In this document: positions 16,829 to 25,472 of the stretch, piece after piece | Position numbering within the stretch: the stretch's first letter is position 1 | Layout of the letters: every line of letters starts with the position of its first letter | Assembly (NCBI RefSeq): GCF_017833295.1 | Contig: NZ_JAFIBW010000001.1 | Span: 1,922,001-1,986,000, forward strand | Direction of reading: 5' to 3' | Origin: Methylobacterium sp. PvR107 | GTDB taxonomy: Bacteria; Pseudomonadota; Alphaproteobacteria; Rhizobiales; Beijerinckiaceae | Length of the DNA: 64,000 nt | Translations under genes and position numbers: made by a program | Notes under the pieces: model-generated | The model's input: the letters and a program-made list of their open reading frames with translations, nothing else | Told to the model about the DNA's origin: nothing | The model's database searches: none

Positions 16829-17197
16829 TCAGACCGACCGCGCCTGGGGCGACACGAAGAGCCGCCAGAGCTCGAACGCGGCGAAGGCGGCAACGGCGAG
16901 CCCGAACACGACGTGTACCCACATCGGGGGCCCGGCCTCCGCGAAGCCGAGCACCCATGGGGCGATGGACACCCACAGGCCGAGCGCGAGGTTGAGGTAC
17001 TCCTCCCAGTCGTAGGTCTTGCCGAGCGCTACCACGGCGATGACGGTGATGGCGCCGCCGCTGATGAAGGCGTTGCGTGCCGCGGCGGTTTCATAGCCCA
17101 GCCCCAGGTACCAAGGTGCGAGAACAAGCGCGACGCCGAACAAGATGTTGAGCGCGTTGGGGACCATGTCCTCGGTCCGATTCTCGATCGTTCGCAT
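16829..17197 (-). CDS. SPW-repeat membrane protein
   Basis: This 122-residue protein has four predicted membrane helices in two halves, each with the SPW-type signature: LFGVALVLAPWYLGL (about 17-31) and LALGLWVSIAPWVLGF (about 70-85). SPW proteins are bacterial membrane proteins of unknown role. The start at 17197 has aaaggagaag before it; the open frame further upstream runs through the promoter. A perfect FNR box lies at 17310-17323. Confidence 0.88.
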   Translation of the reverse strand: MRTIENRTEDMVPNALNILFGVALVLAPWYLGLGYETAAARNAFISGGAITVIAVVALGKTYDWEEYLNLALGLWVSIAPWVLGFAEAGPPMWVHVVFGLAVAAFAAFELWRLFVSPQARSV

Positions 17198-17309
17198 CGG
17201 CTTCTCCTTTCGAAGCGGGGCCGGGAGACCGGGGGCGTCGGGCCCCGGGGGCGGCAGGTCGCCTGCCGCCTTCGATAAGCTGAGGCTCCCGTAAATCGAG
17301 CACCGGGCA

Positions 17310-17323
17310 TTGATTTGGATCAA
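17310..17323 (-). promoter_or_regulatory. Perfect FNR/FixK box
   Basis: TTGATTTGGATCAA has both TTGAT and ATCAA half-sites. It is centred 119.5 bp before the SPW gene start at 17197. Confidence 0.8.
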
Positions 17324-17423
17324 GCTTTTTCGGGTGTATTCATGCCATATGATAGTGAATTAGCTTAGCTATTCCACCAATAGCTTTGCGTGCAGGATAA
17401 TTTTAGCTTGAGATTTGGGCCAT

Positions 17424-17437
17424 TTGATCTGGATCAA
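17424..17437 (+). promoter_or_regulatory. Perfect FNR/FixK box
   Basis: TTGATCTGGATCAA has two perfect half-sites. Its centre is 64.5 bp before the phasin start at 17495, predicting transcription start near 17472. Confidence 0.85.
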
Positions 17438-17494
17438 GGCCAGAACCATCGCGACATCATCTGTGGTCCGTTCACAAACAAAGGGATCATCCCG

Positions 17495-17803
17495 ATGGAT
17501 TCCGAGACCGTGACTCAATTTCCGACAGCGCCGCCGGCCGAAGCACTCAAGACAGGCATCGGCATCTGGCGTGCCTTCGCGGTCGACCTGCCGCTGCGCG
17601 TCGCCGCGGAGACGATGCGTTTCACGAGCCGCCGTTTCCAGGCTCGGGCGGACCACCTCGCGGCGCTGGCCGCTTGTGCCTCGCTCAAGGACGCGTTCGA
17701 GCTTCAGACCGCGTTCGTGACCAAGAGCATGGCCGAGTACCAAGCGGAGGCCGCCACGCTGTCGCACGAGGTCTCCGAGGCAGCGGCGCTGAAGGCAGCC
17801 TGA
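17495..17803 (+). CDS. Phasin-family protein
   Basis: This 102-residue amphipathic helical protein is of phasin type, with the characteristic block FQARADHLAALAACASLKDA followed by FVTKSMAEYQAEAATLSHEV. Phasins coat polyhydroxyalkanoate granules in the cytoplasm. The ATG at 17495 was chosen over an upstream start at 17390 because the perfect FNR box at 17424-17437 lies inside that longer frame. Low-oxygen control fits storage polymer synthesis when reductant cannot be respired. Confidence 0.85.
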   Translation: MDSETVTQFPTAPPAEALKTGIGIWRAFAVDLPLRVAAETMRFTSRRFQARADHLAALAACASLKDAFELQTAFVTKSMAEYQAEAATLSHEVSEAAALKAA

Positions 17804-17882
17804 TCAGATCCAGTTGGGGCCTCGCGTGGCCCCGGCACGACCTCCGGCGACATGCCGATCCGGAACGGCAGGATGGGCCCCC

Positions 17883-18155
17883 ATGCAGGCCAGTCGACCG
17901 ACCCCGACCCTCTACCGGGTGTTCCAGCGCCGATGCCAGCCCGGCCTGTGCTGCGCCGTGCGCGAGGCCACGCTGGTTCCGCTCTTCGTGCGCCCGGGCA
18001 CGTGGGATTTTGGCGCCGACGTGCGTGAGGGCGGGAGCCTGCCGTTCGGCTTCCAGCCCGCCCCGGCACGCGAGGCCATCGCGGCCTTCGGCTACTACCT
18101 CTTCCACAATCCCTGCGAGACGCTGGAACCGAAACACTCGCGCCGCTGGGCGTGA
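17883..18155 (+). CDS. Hypothetical protein (90 aa)
   Basis: This 90-residue protein begins MQASRPTPTLYRVFQRRCQP and holds three cysteines in its first half (RRCQPGLCCAVRE). The rest looks globular (VPLFVRPGTWDFGADV, AIAAFGYYLFHNPCETL). It has no signal peptide or membrane helix. It follows the phasin by about 80 bp and may share its FNR-box promoter. No family is recognised. Confidence 0.65.
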   Translation: MQASRPTPTLYRVFQRRCQPGLCCAVREATLVPLFVRPGTWDFGADVREGGSLPFGFQPAPAREAIAAFGYYLFHNPCETLEPKHSRRWA

Positions 18156-18172
18156 GCGTACCGGCGGGAGGC

Positions 18173-18186
18173 TTGCGCCAGATCAA
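18173..18186 (+). promoter_or_regulatory. FNR/FixK-type box
   Basis: TTGCGCCAGATCAA. It is the only box without a well-spaced gene. The nearest start is 18217, 37.5 bp from its centre, so transcription at the usual spacing would begin at about that codon. Confidence 0.5.
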
Positions 18187-18216
18187 TGTCGCTTGGAACC
18201 CCCTCCGCCAACCTGG

Positions 18217-18345
18217 ATGCTAGCCGGAACGGGGAAGGCGCACGCGGCCCCCTCGACGTGGGCCCTGGGCCGTTCCGCGCAAGCCGCCGCGCCCGCGAAG
18301 TCCCGCGGCGGGCTGCCGCCAGAGATCCTCAAGGCTGCAGATTGA
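18217..18345 (+). CDS. Possible 42-aa protein
   Basis: This short Ala/Lys-rich frame (MLAGTGKAHAAPSTWALG then PAKSRGGLPPEILKAAD) lies just after the box at 18173-18186. It overlaps the end of the convergent receiver gene by 17 bp. There is no ribosome site. If the box acts at -41.5 the transcript would start within a few bases of this ATG. Evidence for coding is weak. Confidence 0.25.
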   Translation: MLAGTGKAHAAPSTWALGRSAQAAAPAKSRGGLPPEILKAAD

Positions 18346-18721
18346 CGCCCGTGCCGACCCTGTTGCCGGCGAGCATGCCCAGCAGCGCGTCGAACGCGAG
18401 CGGCTTCTCGACCAAAGGCACGCCGGCCGCTCGGGCTCGCGACCGGATGCCCGGGTCGGGATGCCCGGTGATGAGTACCACGGGCACGCGGGCATCGAGG
18501 TCACGCAACCGGGCGAACACCTCAAGCCCGTCCATTCTCGCCATGACATGATCGATCAACACCAGGTCCGGGTGTGGACCTGGGAAGGCCGCCAGCAGTT
18601 CGGAGCCGCTGACGAAGGTCTCGACCTCGTGGCCCTCGCTTTCCAGGAGGAAGCGGGTCGAGTGCAGGACGGCCGCGTCGTCGTCCACGATGTAGATGAG
18701 GTTCGAGGGATCTGACGGCAT
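18329..18721 (-). CDS. Receiver-only response regulator
   Basis: This 130-residue CheY-like receiver has no output domain. Acidic pocket residues are in IVDDDAAV (10-17), the phospho-acceptor is Asp57 in DLVLIDHVM, Thr appears in VVLITGHPD and Lys in PLVEKPLAF. I chose 18721 rather than 18766 because the FNR/FixK box at 18793-18806 then lies 78.5 bp upstream, as in other genes here. Next to fixLJ it could act as a phosphate sink or as a competitor of FixJ for FixL. Confidence 0.85.
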   Translation of the reverse strand: MPSDPSNLIYIVDDDAAVLHSTRFLLESEGHEVETFVSGSELLAAFPGPHPDLVLIDHVMARMDGLEVFARLRDLDARVPVVLITGHPDPGIRSRARAAGVPLVEKPLAFDALLGMLAGNRVGTGVNLQP

Positions 18722-18792
18722 GGCGGTTACTGGCGGCGAGATGTTCGAGCGGCGTGAGCCCGGCATCCTGCGGAACGGACCTGATCGCTGCC

Positions 18793-18806
18793 TTGACCTG
18801 CCTCAA
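18793..18806 (-). promoter_or_regulatory. FNR/FixK-type box
   Basis: TTGACCTGCCTCAA (minus strand TTGAGGCAGGTCAA). It is centred 78.5 bp before the receiver gene start and lies just downstream of fixJ. The ATCAA half is imperfect. Confidence 0.6.
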
Positions 18807-18813
18807 GCCCGTC

Positions 18814-19422
18814 TCACGCGATGCCGGCCAGTACCGACCAGCGCACCAGGTCCTGCAGGTTTTCCGCCTGCGTCTTGGCCATCAGCTTGGCCCGGTAGAT
18901 CTCGACGGTGCGGGGGCTGATGTCGAGCGCACGCCCGATCTCCTTGCTGGTGCCGCCGGCCACCAGTTGGTCCAGTACCTGCCGCTCGCGCTCGCTCAGG
19001 GTGCCGACACGGCGTACGAACTCCCTCAAGCTCGGGTCGGCCGCGGCCGCCGGACCGCCGCGTTCCAGAGCGGAGCGGAGCGCCTGAAGGAGGGCCTCGT
19101 CGCCGAACGGCTTCTCGATGAAATCGCAGGCGCCGAGCTTCATCGCCTCCACCGCGAGCGGCACGTCGCCATGCCCGGTCATCATGATGACCGGAAGCTT
19201 GTGCCCGGCGATCCGCAGGTGGCGGAGCAACTCCAGGCCGTCGATGCCGGGCATGCGGATGTCGGTCAGGATGCAGCCCGTGGCCGGCTTCGACAGCCTG
19301 TCGAGCAGTTCCGTTCCGGCCTCGTAGAGCCGTACCTCGAAGCCCTCGGTACCGAGCAGAAACGCGAGCGAGTCCCGCATGGCCGCGTCGTCGTCCACGA
19401 CGTGCACGAGGTCAGTTGCCAT
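18814..19422 (-). CDS. fixJ: Response regulator FixJ
   Basis: This 202-residue protein has a receiver domain (1-120) with acidic pocket [10 protein letters not shown], phospho-acceptor Asp54 in [12 protein letters not shown] and conserved Thr/Lys (MMTGHGD, FIEKPF). A LuxR-type helix-turn-helix follows (about 140-200: [20 protein letters not shown], then [13 protein letters not shown]). This matches FixJ in length and layout. Its start overlaps the fixL stop by 11 bp, so the two are translationally coupled. Phosphorylated FixJ classically activates fixK. Confidence 0.95.
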   Translation of the reverse strand: MATDLVHVVDDDAAMRDSLAFLLGTEGFEVRLYEAGTELLDRLSKPATGCILTDIRMPGIDGLELLRHLRIAGHKLPVIMMTGHGDVPLAVEAMKLGACDFIEKPFGDEALLQALRSALERGGPAAAADPSLREFVRRVGTLSERERQVLDQLVAGGTSKEIGRALDISPRTVEIYRAKLMAKTQAENLQDLVRWSVLAGIA

Positions 19423-20962
19423 CGAGCGAATCCCCCCCGTGCGTCGCCTGCAGCGTCAGCCGGAAAGTCGCTCCGCCGGCGCCGTTGCGTTCGACGTCGA
19501 GGCGGCCGCCATGCGCCTCGACGATGGTGCGACAGATCGAGAGACCGACGCCCATGCCGCTTTTCTTGGTCGTGACGAACGGCTGGAACAGCCTGTCGGC
19601 GACCTCGTCGGCGATGCCGGGACCCGTGTCCGACACGGCAATCTCGACGAGCTCCCGCCCGACGGGTCTGGCTTCGACCGTCAACTCGCGTCGGTCGCTC
19701 TGCTGCATAGCCTCACGGGCGTTGCGCATCAGGTTCACCAGGACCTGCTGTACCTGCACCCGGTCGGCCCGGACGGATCCGACGCGCGGATCCAGAGCGA
19801 TGCGCGTGACGATGCCCTGCTCACTCGCCCCGACCAGGGCCAGCGCGCTGGCCTCCTCGATCAGCCTGGCGACGGGCTCGACTTGCATCTCGGTCTCGCC
19901 ACGGGCGACGAACTCGCGCAGGCGCCGGATGATCTGTCCCGCCCGCAAGGCCTGCTCGGCGGCCTTGTCGAGGACCTCCAGCGCCTTGGCGACGTTCGCG
20001 GGATCCGGTTGTGCCAGGAGGCGCTTGCAGCCCTTGGCGTAGTTCGCGATGGCGCCGAGCGGCTGGTTCAACTCGTGGGCCAGCGTCGAGGCCATCTCGC
20101 CCATCTCGCTCAGGCGCGAGATGTGGACCAGCTCGGATTGAAGCTCCTGGAGCCGCGCCTGTGTCTGGCGGTGCTCGGTCAGATCGTTGATGAAGCCGGT
20201 GAAGAAGACCGGCGCGCCGGAGCGCATCTCGCCGATGGCGAGTTCCATCGGGAAGGTGGAGCCATCCCGTCTCTGCCCGGTCACGACCCTGTTGGTGCCG
20301 ATGATGCGCCGCTCCCGGGTCCGCCGATAATGTGCGAGGTAGTCGTCGTGCTCGCCCCGCATCGGCTCCGGCATCAGGATGCGCACGTTCCGCCCGACCG
20401 CCTCGTCGGCCGCGTACCCGAACAGGCGCTCGGCCGCGGCGCTGAACGAGTGGATCAAGCCGGTCTCGTCGATGACGACCATGGCCTCGGGCACGGTATC
20501 GAGGATCGAGCGCAGGTGCGCCTCGCGGGCACGGAGATCCTCCTCGGCCCGCTTCTGCCCGTCGATGCTCAGCACCACGCCGCGATGCCGGGCCGGGCGG
20601 CCCTCCGCGTCGAGGCTCACCCGCCCGCGCGAGCGCAGCCAGCAGACATGCCCGTCCGGTCGCACGACGCGGTAGTCGACCTCGTAGCTCCCGCCCTCCT
20701 GCAACGCTCTCTGGATGGCTTCCGCTCTGCCTGGGCGGTCATCCGGATGCACCAGCGCCTGAGAGGCTGCGAAGGTGGTCAGTCGCTCGGGCGCGACACC
20801 GAAGAGGCGCGCACAGGTCGGCGAGACCGAGGCCTGACCCGTCGGGAGGTCGAGCGACCAGATGCAGACCCCGACCTCGTCGAGGGTCTGCCGGAACTCC
20901 TCGACTGTCGACGCGCCGTCGGCGACCTGTTCCGTGCCGGCCCTGTCGACGCGGTTCGCCAT
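19412..20962 (-). CDS. fixL: Oxygen-sensing histidine kinase FixL
   Basis: This 516-residue soluble kinase has PAS 1 (about 20-140), a haem PAS domain (about 145-265), a HisKA domain with phospho-acceptor His296 in [20 protein letters not shown], and an ATPase domain ([29 protein letters not shown]). In the haem PAS the axial histidine is His205 ([11 protein letters not shown]), and Arg225, equivalent to the oxygen-gating arginine of Bradyrhizobium FixL, is 20 residues later ([10 protein letters not shown]). It should autophosphorylate when oxygen is lost. It has no membrane helices. Confidence 0.96.
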   Translation of the reverse strand: MANRVDRAGTEQVADGASTVEEFRQTLDEVGVCIWSLDLPTGQASVSPTCARLFGVAPERLTTFAASQALVHPDDRPGRAEAIQRALQEGGSYEVDYRVVRPDGHVCWLRSRGRVSLDAEGRPARHRGVVLSIDGQKRAEEDLRAREAHLRSILDTVPEAMVVIDETGLIHSFSAAAERLFGYAADEAVGRNVRILMPEPMRGEHDDYLAHYRRTRERRIIGTNRVVTGQRRDGSTFPMELAIGEMRSGAPVFFTGFINDLTEHRQTQARLQELQSELVHISRLSEMGEMASTLAHELNQPLGAIANYAKGCKRLLAQPDPANVAKALEVLDKAAEQALRAGQIIRRLREFVARGETEMQVEPVARLIEEASALALVGASEQGIVTRIALDPRVGSVRADRVQVQQVLVNLMRNAREAMQQSDRRELTVEARPVGRELVEIAVSDTGPGIADEVADRLFQPFVTTKKSGMGVGLSICRTIVEAHGGRLDVERNGAGGATFRLTLQATHGGDSLDGN

Positions 20963-21138
20963 CGATCATACCCCTGGAGAACCAACTCCAAGCCGCGCCG
21001 GCCGAGGGATCTGTCGCGGTCTTCACAGCGCATGACTGCCGAACGCGAAGCACCGCGCTCCACACGGGGCCTTGGCGTCTCCTATGCGAAGTTACTGCAT
21101 GTTAATGGCCGCGAACAGTCGTGCCGAAGAGATGCTGG

Positions 21139-21152
21139 TTGAGGTGGATCAA
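21139..21152 (+). promoter_or_regulatory. FNR/FixK-type box
   Basis: TTGAGGTGGATCAA. It is centred 63.5 bp before the Usp start at 21209. Confidence 0.75.
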
Positions 21153-21208
21153 GGTCGGCCCGCCGGAAGGGGTCGAACCATGAGGCGGATCCAATCCGGA
21201 GACGCCCG

Positions 21209-22069
21209 ATGTCCAGACACGACCCATCTCCGCTCGCAGCCATCCGCGACGTCCTCGTCGGCACCGCCGTGGAGGACGAACACGAGCCGGCCTCGTCGGC
21301 AATCGGTTACGCCCTGACGCTGGCGAAGGCCGCCGGCGCCCACCTCACGGTCCAATCCGCATCCTGGCGCCTCTCGGGCGACGACACCTGGCTCGGCGAG
21401 TTCGATTATACGGGCGACGCGATGATCGACCGCCGCCTCGAGGCGCTGGCTCGCTCTGTCGCGGAGCGCTCTGCGGGAGATGCGGCGCAGGCCGGAATTG
21501 TCTGCACGACCGAGGCGCCGAGCCTCCCATTTCCGGACATCGTGAGCCGGCTGGCGGGGCGGGCCCGCCTGCACGACCTGACGGTCCTGGACATCGGCTC
21601 GCGGACCTACGACCTCGACCGCGAGATGATCGAGAAGGCGCTGTTCCATAGCGGCCGCCCGGTCATCGTCGTTCCGCCGGGACACGATGCCTTCGCCGCG
21701 CAACGGATCATCGTCGCCTGGGATGGCAGCGCCCAGGCCGCTCGGGCCGCCAACGATGCCCTGCCGTTCCTGCGCGCGGCCGACGCGGTGGAAATCGTCT
21801 CGGTCGGCACCGAGGCGGAGATCCAGGCCTCCGTGCCGGGGGCCGAGTTCGCGCCGCACCTCGCACGGCATGGGGTGAACGTCAGCGTCAACGACCTCCC
21901 GAGGGGCGGGGGCGTGGCCGAGACGCTTCGCGCCCAGGCCGGCCTGTTTCGGGCCGACATGATCGTGATGGGCGCCTACCGGCATTCCCCCACACGCGAA
22001 TACTTTTTCGGCGGGGTGACGCGCTCCTTCCTGAGGGGCAGCCCGGCACCGCTGTTCCTCGCCCATTGA
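21209..22069 (+). CDS. Tandem universal stress protein
   Basis: This 286-residue double Usp protein starts MSRHDPSPLAAIRDVLVGTA. It has a linker with GRPVIVVPPGHDAF and a second domain with IIVAWDGSAQAARAANDALP and the final loop GAYRHSPTREYFFGGVTR. It belongs to a different Usp subgroup from the genes at 3692 and 22567. A relic of a close paralogue, with the same opening MSR...IRDVLVG and the same FRADMI block, is at 25542. The box at 21139-21152 is at activator spacing. Confidence 0.9.
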   Translation: MSRHDPSPLAAIRDVLVGTAVEDEHEPASSAIGYALTLAKAAGAHLTVQSASWRLSGDDTWLGEFDYTGDAMIDRRLEALARSVAERSAGDAAQAGIVCTTEAPSLPFPDIVSRLAGRARLHDLTVLDIGSRTYDLDREMIEKALFHSGRPVIVVPPGHDAFAAQRIIVAWDGSAQAARAANDALPFLRAADAVEIVSVGTEAEIQASVPGAEFAPHLARHGVNVSVNDLPRGGGVAETLRAQAGLFRADMIVMGAYRHSPTREYFFGGVTRSFLRGSPAPLFLAH

Positions 22070-22085
22070 GCCCGGGACGTCGACC

Positions 22086-22295
22086 ATGTTCAACCGAAAA
22101 TCATCAGGGGGGGGCCCGACCGGTCGAGCCGCCCGGACGCGGTCCTCCCCCGCGCGCAGCCAATCTGCGCCTGCAAAGCCCGATGTCGGGGAGGCGCCGC
22201 CTCAGGTGCGGGCACCGAACAGGTCGGAGTGGCCCGGCCCGATGGACGAGGAGGAGTCGACCGCCCTGAAGGCCGGTTGGAGCTTCGTCGAGTAA
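22086..22295 (+). CDS. Possible small protein (69 aa)
   Basis: This 69-residue, low-complexity Pro/Arg/Ser-rich protein ends in an acidic segment (GPMDEEESTALKAGWSFVE). It starts 17 bp after the Usp stop, so it could be cotranscribed. The ribosome site is poor and I recognise no family. It may be disordered or not translated. Confidence 0.35.
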   Translation: MFNRKSSGGGPTGRAARTRSSPARSQSAPAKPDVGEAPPQVRAPNRSEWPGPMDEEESTALKAGWSFVE

Positions 22296-22338
22296 GCGTT
22301 CCGCGCACGGGCTACGGCGGCCCAAGCGTGCCGGGCCG

Positions 22339-22567
22339 TCAAATACGTGCGCGCACGAATTCGCCGATGGGGAAACGCCCGGCGAGCGTGCGGAACGGCG
22401 TCGCCTCGTGCATCGGGCTGGGGCCTGTCGACCGGACCGCGTGACAGCGAGCGCGCGCAGACGGTGCGTGCGATAACCCGCCCGCGGGACGCAGCACCTT
22501 GCGCCGCGACGGGTGCGACTGACACGGCAAGCGCGACGCCCGCGCCGAGGCGGCAGCGGCCGCCCAT
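22339..22567 (-). pseudogene. Cytochrome c, frameshifted and truncated
   Basis: The start overlaps the stop of the Usp gene at 22567, exactly as in the intact usp-cytochrome pair at 3692. A signal peptide is readable (RLGAGVALAVSVAPVAAQ), then VIARTVCAR. Four extra bases then split the haem motif, and the reading resumes in another frame as CHAVRSTGPSPMHEATPFR and ends early at RFPIGEFVRARI. The intact homologue continues about 45 residues further. The haem attachment site and the distal ligand are lost. Confidence 0.8.
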
Positions 22568-23379
22568 CAGTGGCACATCAAGCTGCAGAGTGGGGAGCGG
22601 TCCAGGAGGTCGCGCGTGACGCCGCCGAACATCCATTCCCGGAGCCTGGAATGGCCGTAGGCGCCCAGGACGATCAGGTCCGCGTCCTGCAGCAGGGCGA
22701 AGCGCATGAGTTCCGAGCCGGCGTCGTCCGCCGAGTGCAAGGGGTGCACGGTGACGTGGACGCCGTGCCGGGCGAGATGGCCGGCTACGTCCTCAGCGCC
22801 ACCGTGCCGCGCGTCCGTGTCGACCGTCGCCACGAACACCTTGTCGGACCCCCGGAGGAGCGGCAGCGCGCCCGATACAGCCCGTCGTGCTTCGGGGCCG
22901 TCCTTCCAGGCGACCACGATACGCGAAGCCTTCAGGCTCACGGTCCTCGGCGGCACGACCAGAACCGGCCTGCCGGCCTCCATCAAGACGCGTCCGGGTG
23001 TCACCCCGAGCGGCCCGGGATCCTCGTCGCCAGGTCCGCGACGGCTCACGACCACAAGGTCCGCGGCGCGCGCCTGCTCGACGAGATGGGCGACAGCGTC
23101 GGCGAAGCACCAGCGCCAGTCCGTGCGGATTCCGTCGCCAGCGAAGCGAGCGAACGAGGCGTGCGCCTGCTCCAGGATGGCTTGTATCTGCGCCTTGTTG
23201 CGTCCCTCCTGGTCGATGGCATCGTAGACGTCCCGCACCAGGATCGGGGCCGGCACAGCGTGGGCGGCCACACCCGTCAGGGTCGCTTCGAAGCGTCGAG
23301 CCAAGTCGGCGGCGAGCCGTATCCGATCCGGGGCGGCCGCGCCGAGGTCGGCGGGGATGAGGATGTTCGCGTAAGCCAT
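22567..23379 (-). CDS. Tandem universal stress protein
   Basis: This 270-residue double Usp protein starts MAYANILIPADLGAAAPDRI. It has GRPVLVVPPRTVSL and IVVAWKDGPEARRAVSGALP in the middle and GAYGHSRLREWMFGGVTR at the end. Its layout parallels the Usp at 3692, including a downstream overlapping cytochrome c gene, here broken. The start at 23379 is preceded by acggaggccgcc; the open frame continues up to the box at 23443. It ends SLMCH where the related proteins have CLMSH. Confidence 0.92.
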   Translation of the reverse strand: MAYANILIPADLGAAAPDRIRLAADLARRFEATLTGVAAHAVPAPILVRDVYDAIDQEGRNKAQIQAILEQAHASFARFAGDGIRTDWRWCFADAVAHLVEQARAADLVVVSRRGPGDEDPGPLGVTPGRVLMEAGRPVLVVPPRTVSLKASRIVVAWKDGPEARRAVSGALPLLRGSDKVFVATVDTDARHGGAEDVAGHLARHGVHVTVHPLHSADDAGSELMRFALLQDADLIVLGAYGHSRLREWMFGGVTRDLLDRSPLCSLMCH

Positions 23380-23442
23380 GGCGGCCTCCGTCGTGCGTCG
23401 CGGTCGACGACGGAAGCCTGGCCCTGGTGGGAACGGGCCGCC

Positions 23443-23456
23443 TTGATCCATCGCAA
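23443..23456 (-). promoter_or_regulatory. FNR/FixK-type box
   Basis: On the minus strand this reads TTGCGATGGATCAA. It is centred 70.5 bp before the Usp start at 23379. Confidence 0.75.
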
Positions 23457-23484
23457 GCCCCGCGACGGCTATGGCCGGCTCGCT

Positions 23485-25410
23485 TCACGCGTTCCGCGGG
23501 GCTCGCCGCCCGGTTGGCTCGCTGACGTCACGGGGGCCGCCGAGCGCGCGCATGGCGTTGAGGATCACGGCGACGTCGATGGCTTCTTGGAGCAACGCCC
23601 CTTGAAGGGGTGAGAGGTAGCCCAGCGCTGCAGCGATCATGCCGGCGAGCGACAGCCCGAGGCCGACCCACACGCTCTGGAGCGCGATGGTGCGGGCGCG
23701 CTTGGCGATGCGAATGGCCCGGGGCAGCGGTGCCAGGCTGTCGACGAGCAGGACGACGTCCGCCGCCTCGGCCGCCGCCGCCGCGCCGCGCGCGCTCAAT
23801 GCCACGCCGAGGTCGGCGGCCGCCAGGGCTGGCGCGTCGTTGACCCCGTCTCCCACCATCATGACGGGACCGTTCCGGCGCTCTGCGGCCACGGTGTCGG
23901 TCTTGCCCGTTGGGTCGAGGTCGGCGGCGACCGCGTCGATGGACAGGCCGGCGACCAGCGTCTCCGCGACGGCGCGCCGGTCCCCGGTGGCGAGCACCAC
24001 CCGCCCGATGCCGCACGCACGCAGGTCCGCGAGTACGTTACAGATGTCCGTCCGCAGTGGATCGGCGAATTCCAGTCTGGCGGCCGGCGCGCCGTCGATG
24101 GCGATCAGCACCGTGGCGACGGCTGCCGTTGCGTGTCGGGTCGCGTCCGCCGGCGGGAAGCGAACGTCGTGAAGCTCCATCAGGCGCGCCCCCCCGACGA
24201 GAATGGGCCGCCCGTCCACGCTGCCGGTCACGCCTTCGCCGGGGAGTTCCGTGACCATCGCGGGCTGCGAAACGGCCACGCCTCGCGCCCGCGCCTCTTC
24301 GACCAGGGCCCGCGCCACCGGGTGGCCTGAGGCTTGATCAAGGGACGCCGCGAGACGCAGGACCTCGTCCTCGTCGAAGGGGCCGACGACGCGTGTGGAA
24401 ACGAGCCGGGCGGTGCCGTGTGTCAGGGTGCCGGTCTTGTCGACCACCAGGACGCGGACCTTGGCCAGCATCTCCAGAGCCCCGCCACCCTTGACGAGGA
24501 CCCCGATGCCGGCAGCGCGCGAGAGGCCGGAGACGAGCGCGACGGGCACCGCCAGGATCAGCGGGCAGGGCGTCGCGATGACCAGCACGGCAAGCGCGCG
24601 AAGAGGGTCGCCAGTCGCGAGCCAGGCGGCTCCAGCCAGGAGGAGCGTCACGGCGAGGACGGCGAGCCCGTAGCGGTCGGCTAGGCGCGCCATCGGTGCC
24701 TTCTGGGATCGCGCCGCCTCGACGAGCCGGACGATGCCGGCATACGTGCTCTCGGACGCGGGCCGCTCCGCGACCAAGGTGAACGGCGTGCCCGCGTTCA
24801 CCGTGCCGCTCAGCACGGCCTCGTTCGCCCCAAAGCTGACCGGTAGCGCCTCGCCGGTGAGGCTCGACCGATCGAGCACGGCGCGACCCGCGGCGACCCG
24901 GCCATCCACCGGCAGGACGTCGCCGACGCGCACCAAGATTCGGTCTCCCGGCATCAGAGCCCCAAGGGGCACCTCCCGCAACGCGCCGTCTTCGTCGCGC
25001 AGGGCGGTCCGCGGCTGGCGCGCGATCAGCGCCGTCATCGCCCGCCCGGCGCGGCCGGCGGCGTAGGCTTCCAGCGATTGGCCGCCGGCGTACATCAACG
25101 CGATGACGGCGCCGGCCAACGGCTGCGACAGGGCGAGCGCGCCGCCCATGGAGAGCAGGGCGACGAGGTCGAGCCCGATGTCGCCTTGCGCGAGGCTCGT
25201 CACGACCTGGGACGCCAGGACGACGAGGATCGCGAGGGTCGCGAGCGTCCATGCCAATGCGGCGACCTCAGGATGGCCGAGCGCCTGTGCCGCCAAGCCT
25301 ATGCAGAGGCCCACCAGCGGCAGGACTGCCAGCCATCCCCTCAGCCGCGGCATCCATCCGCCGTATCTCGAGCGCCCCGTCTCGGTCGGGTGCAGCGCCG
25401 CCGTCGTCAT
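23485..25410 (-). CDS. P1B-type heavy-metal ATPase (TPC motif)
   Basis: This 641-residue heavy-metal P-type ATPase has no N-terminal metal-binding domain. Landmarks are an actuator loop with SSLTGEALPVS, the metal-gate helix VIATPCPLILAVPVALVSG, phosphorylation site VVDKTGTLT, the P1B hallmark His-Pro in QASGHPVARAL, and the hinge GDGVNDAPAL. The gate motif is TPC rather than CPC. To my knowledge, TPC pumps are grouped as P1B-5 (Ni/Fe), including the rhizobial Nia pump expressed in nodules, so Ni or Fe export is the likeliest role. The box at 25473-25486 supports low-oxygen expression. Substrate is inferred only. Confidence 0.88.
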   Translation of the reverse strand: MTTAALHPTETGRSRYGGWMPRLRGWLAVLPLVGLCIGLAAQALGHPEVAALAWTLATLAILVVLASQVVTSLAQGDIGLDLVALLSMGGALALSQPLAGAVIALMYAGGQSLEAYAAGRAGRAMTALIARQPRTALRDEDGALREVPLGALMPGDRILVRVGDVLPVDGRVAAGRAVLDRSSLTGEALPVSFGANEAVLSGTVNAGTPFTLVAERPASESTYAGIVRLVEAARSQKAPMARLADRYGLAVLAVTLLLAGAAWLATGDPLRALAVLVIATPCPLILAVPVALVSGLSRAAGIGVLVKGGGALEMLAKVRVLVVDKTGTLTHGTARLVSTRVVGPFDEDEVLRLAASLDQASGHPVARALVEEARARGVAVSQPAMVTELPGEGVTGSVDGRPILVGGARLMELHDVRFPPADATRHATAAVATVLIAIDGAPAARLEFADPLRTDICNVLADLRACGIGRVVLATGDRRAVAETLVAGLSIDAVAADLDPTGKTDTVAAERRNGPVMMVGDGVNDAPALAAADLGVALSARGAAAAAEAADVVLLVDSLAPLPRAIRIAKRARTIALQSVWVGLGLSLAGMIAAALGYLSPLQGALLQEAIDVAVILNAMRALGGPRDVSEPTGRRAPRNA

Positions 25411-25472
25411 GGTCGAAAACGCTTCCGGTCGTTTTGGGTCTCCCGGGTTGAACCCGGTCTGTTCGAGGGGCC

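Noticed and set aside
24333..24341. TTGATCAAG resembling an FNR half-site pair
   Set aside because: The spacing is zero, not four bases, and it lies inside the metal ATPase gene.
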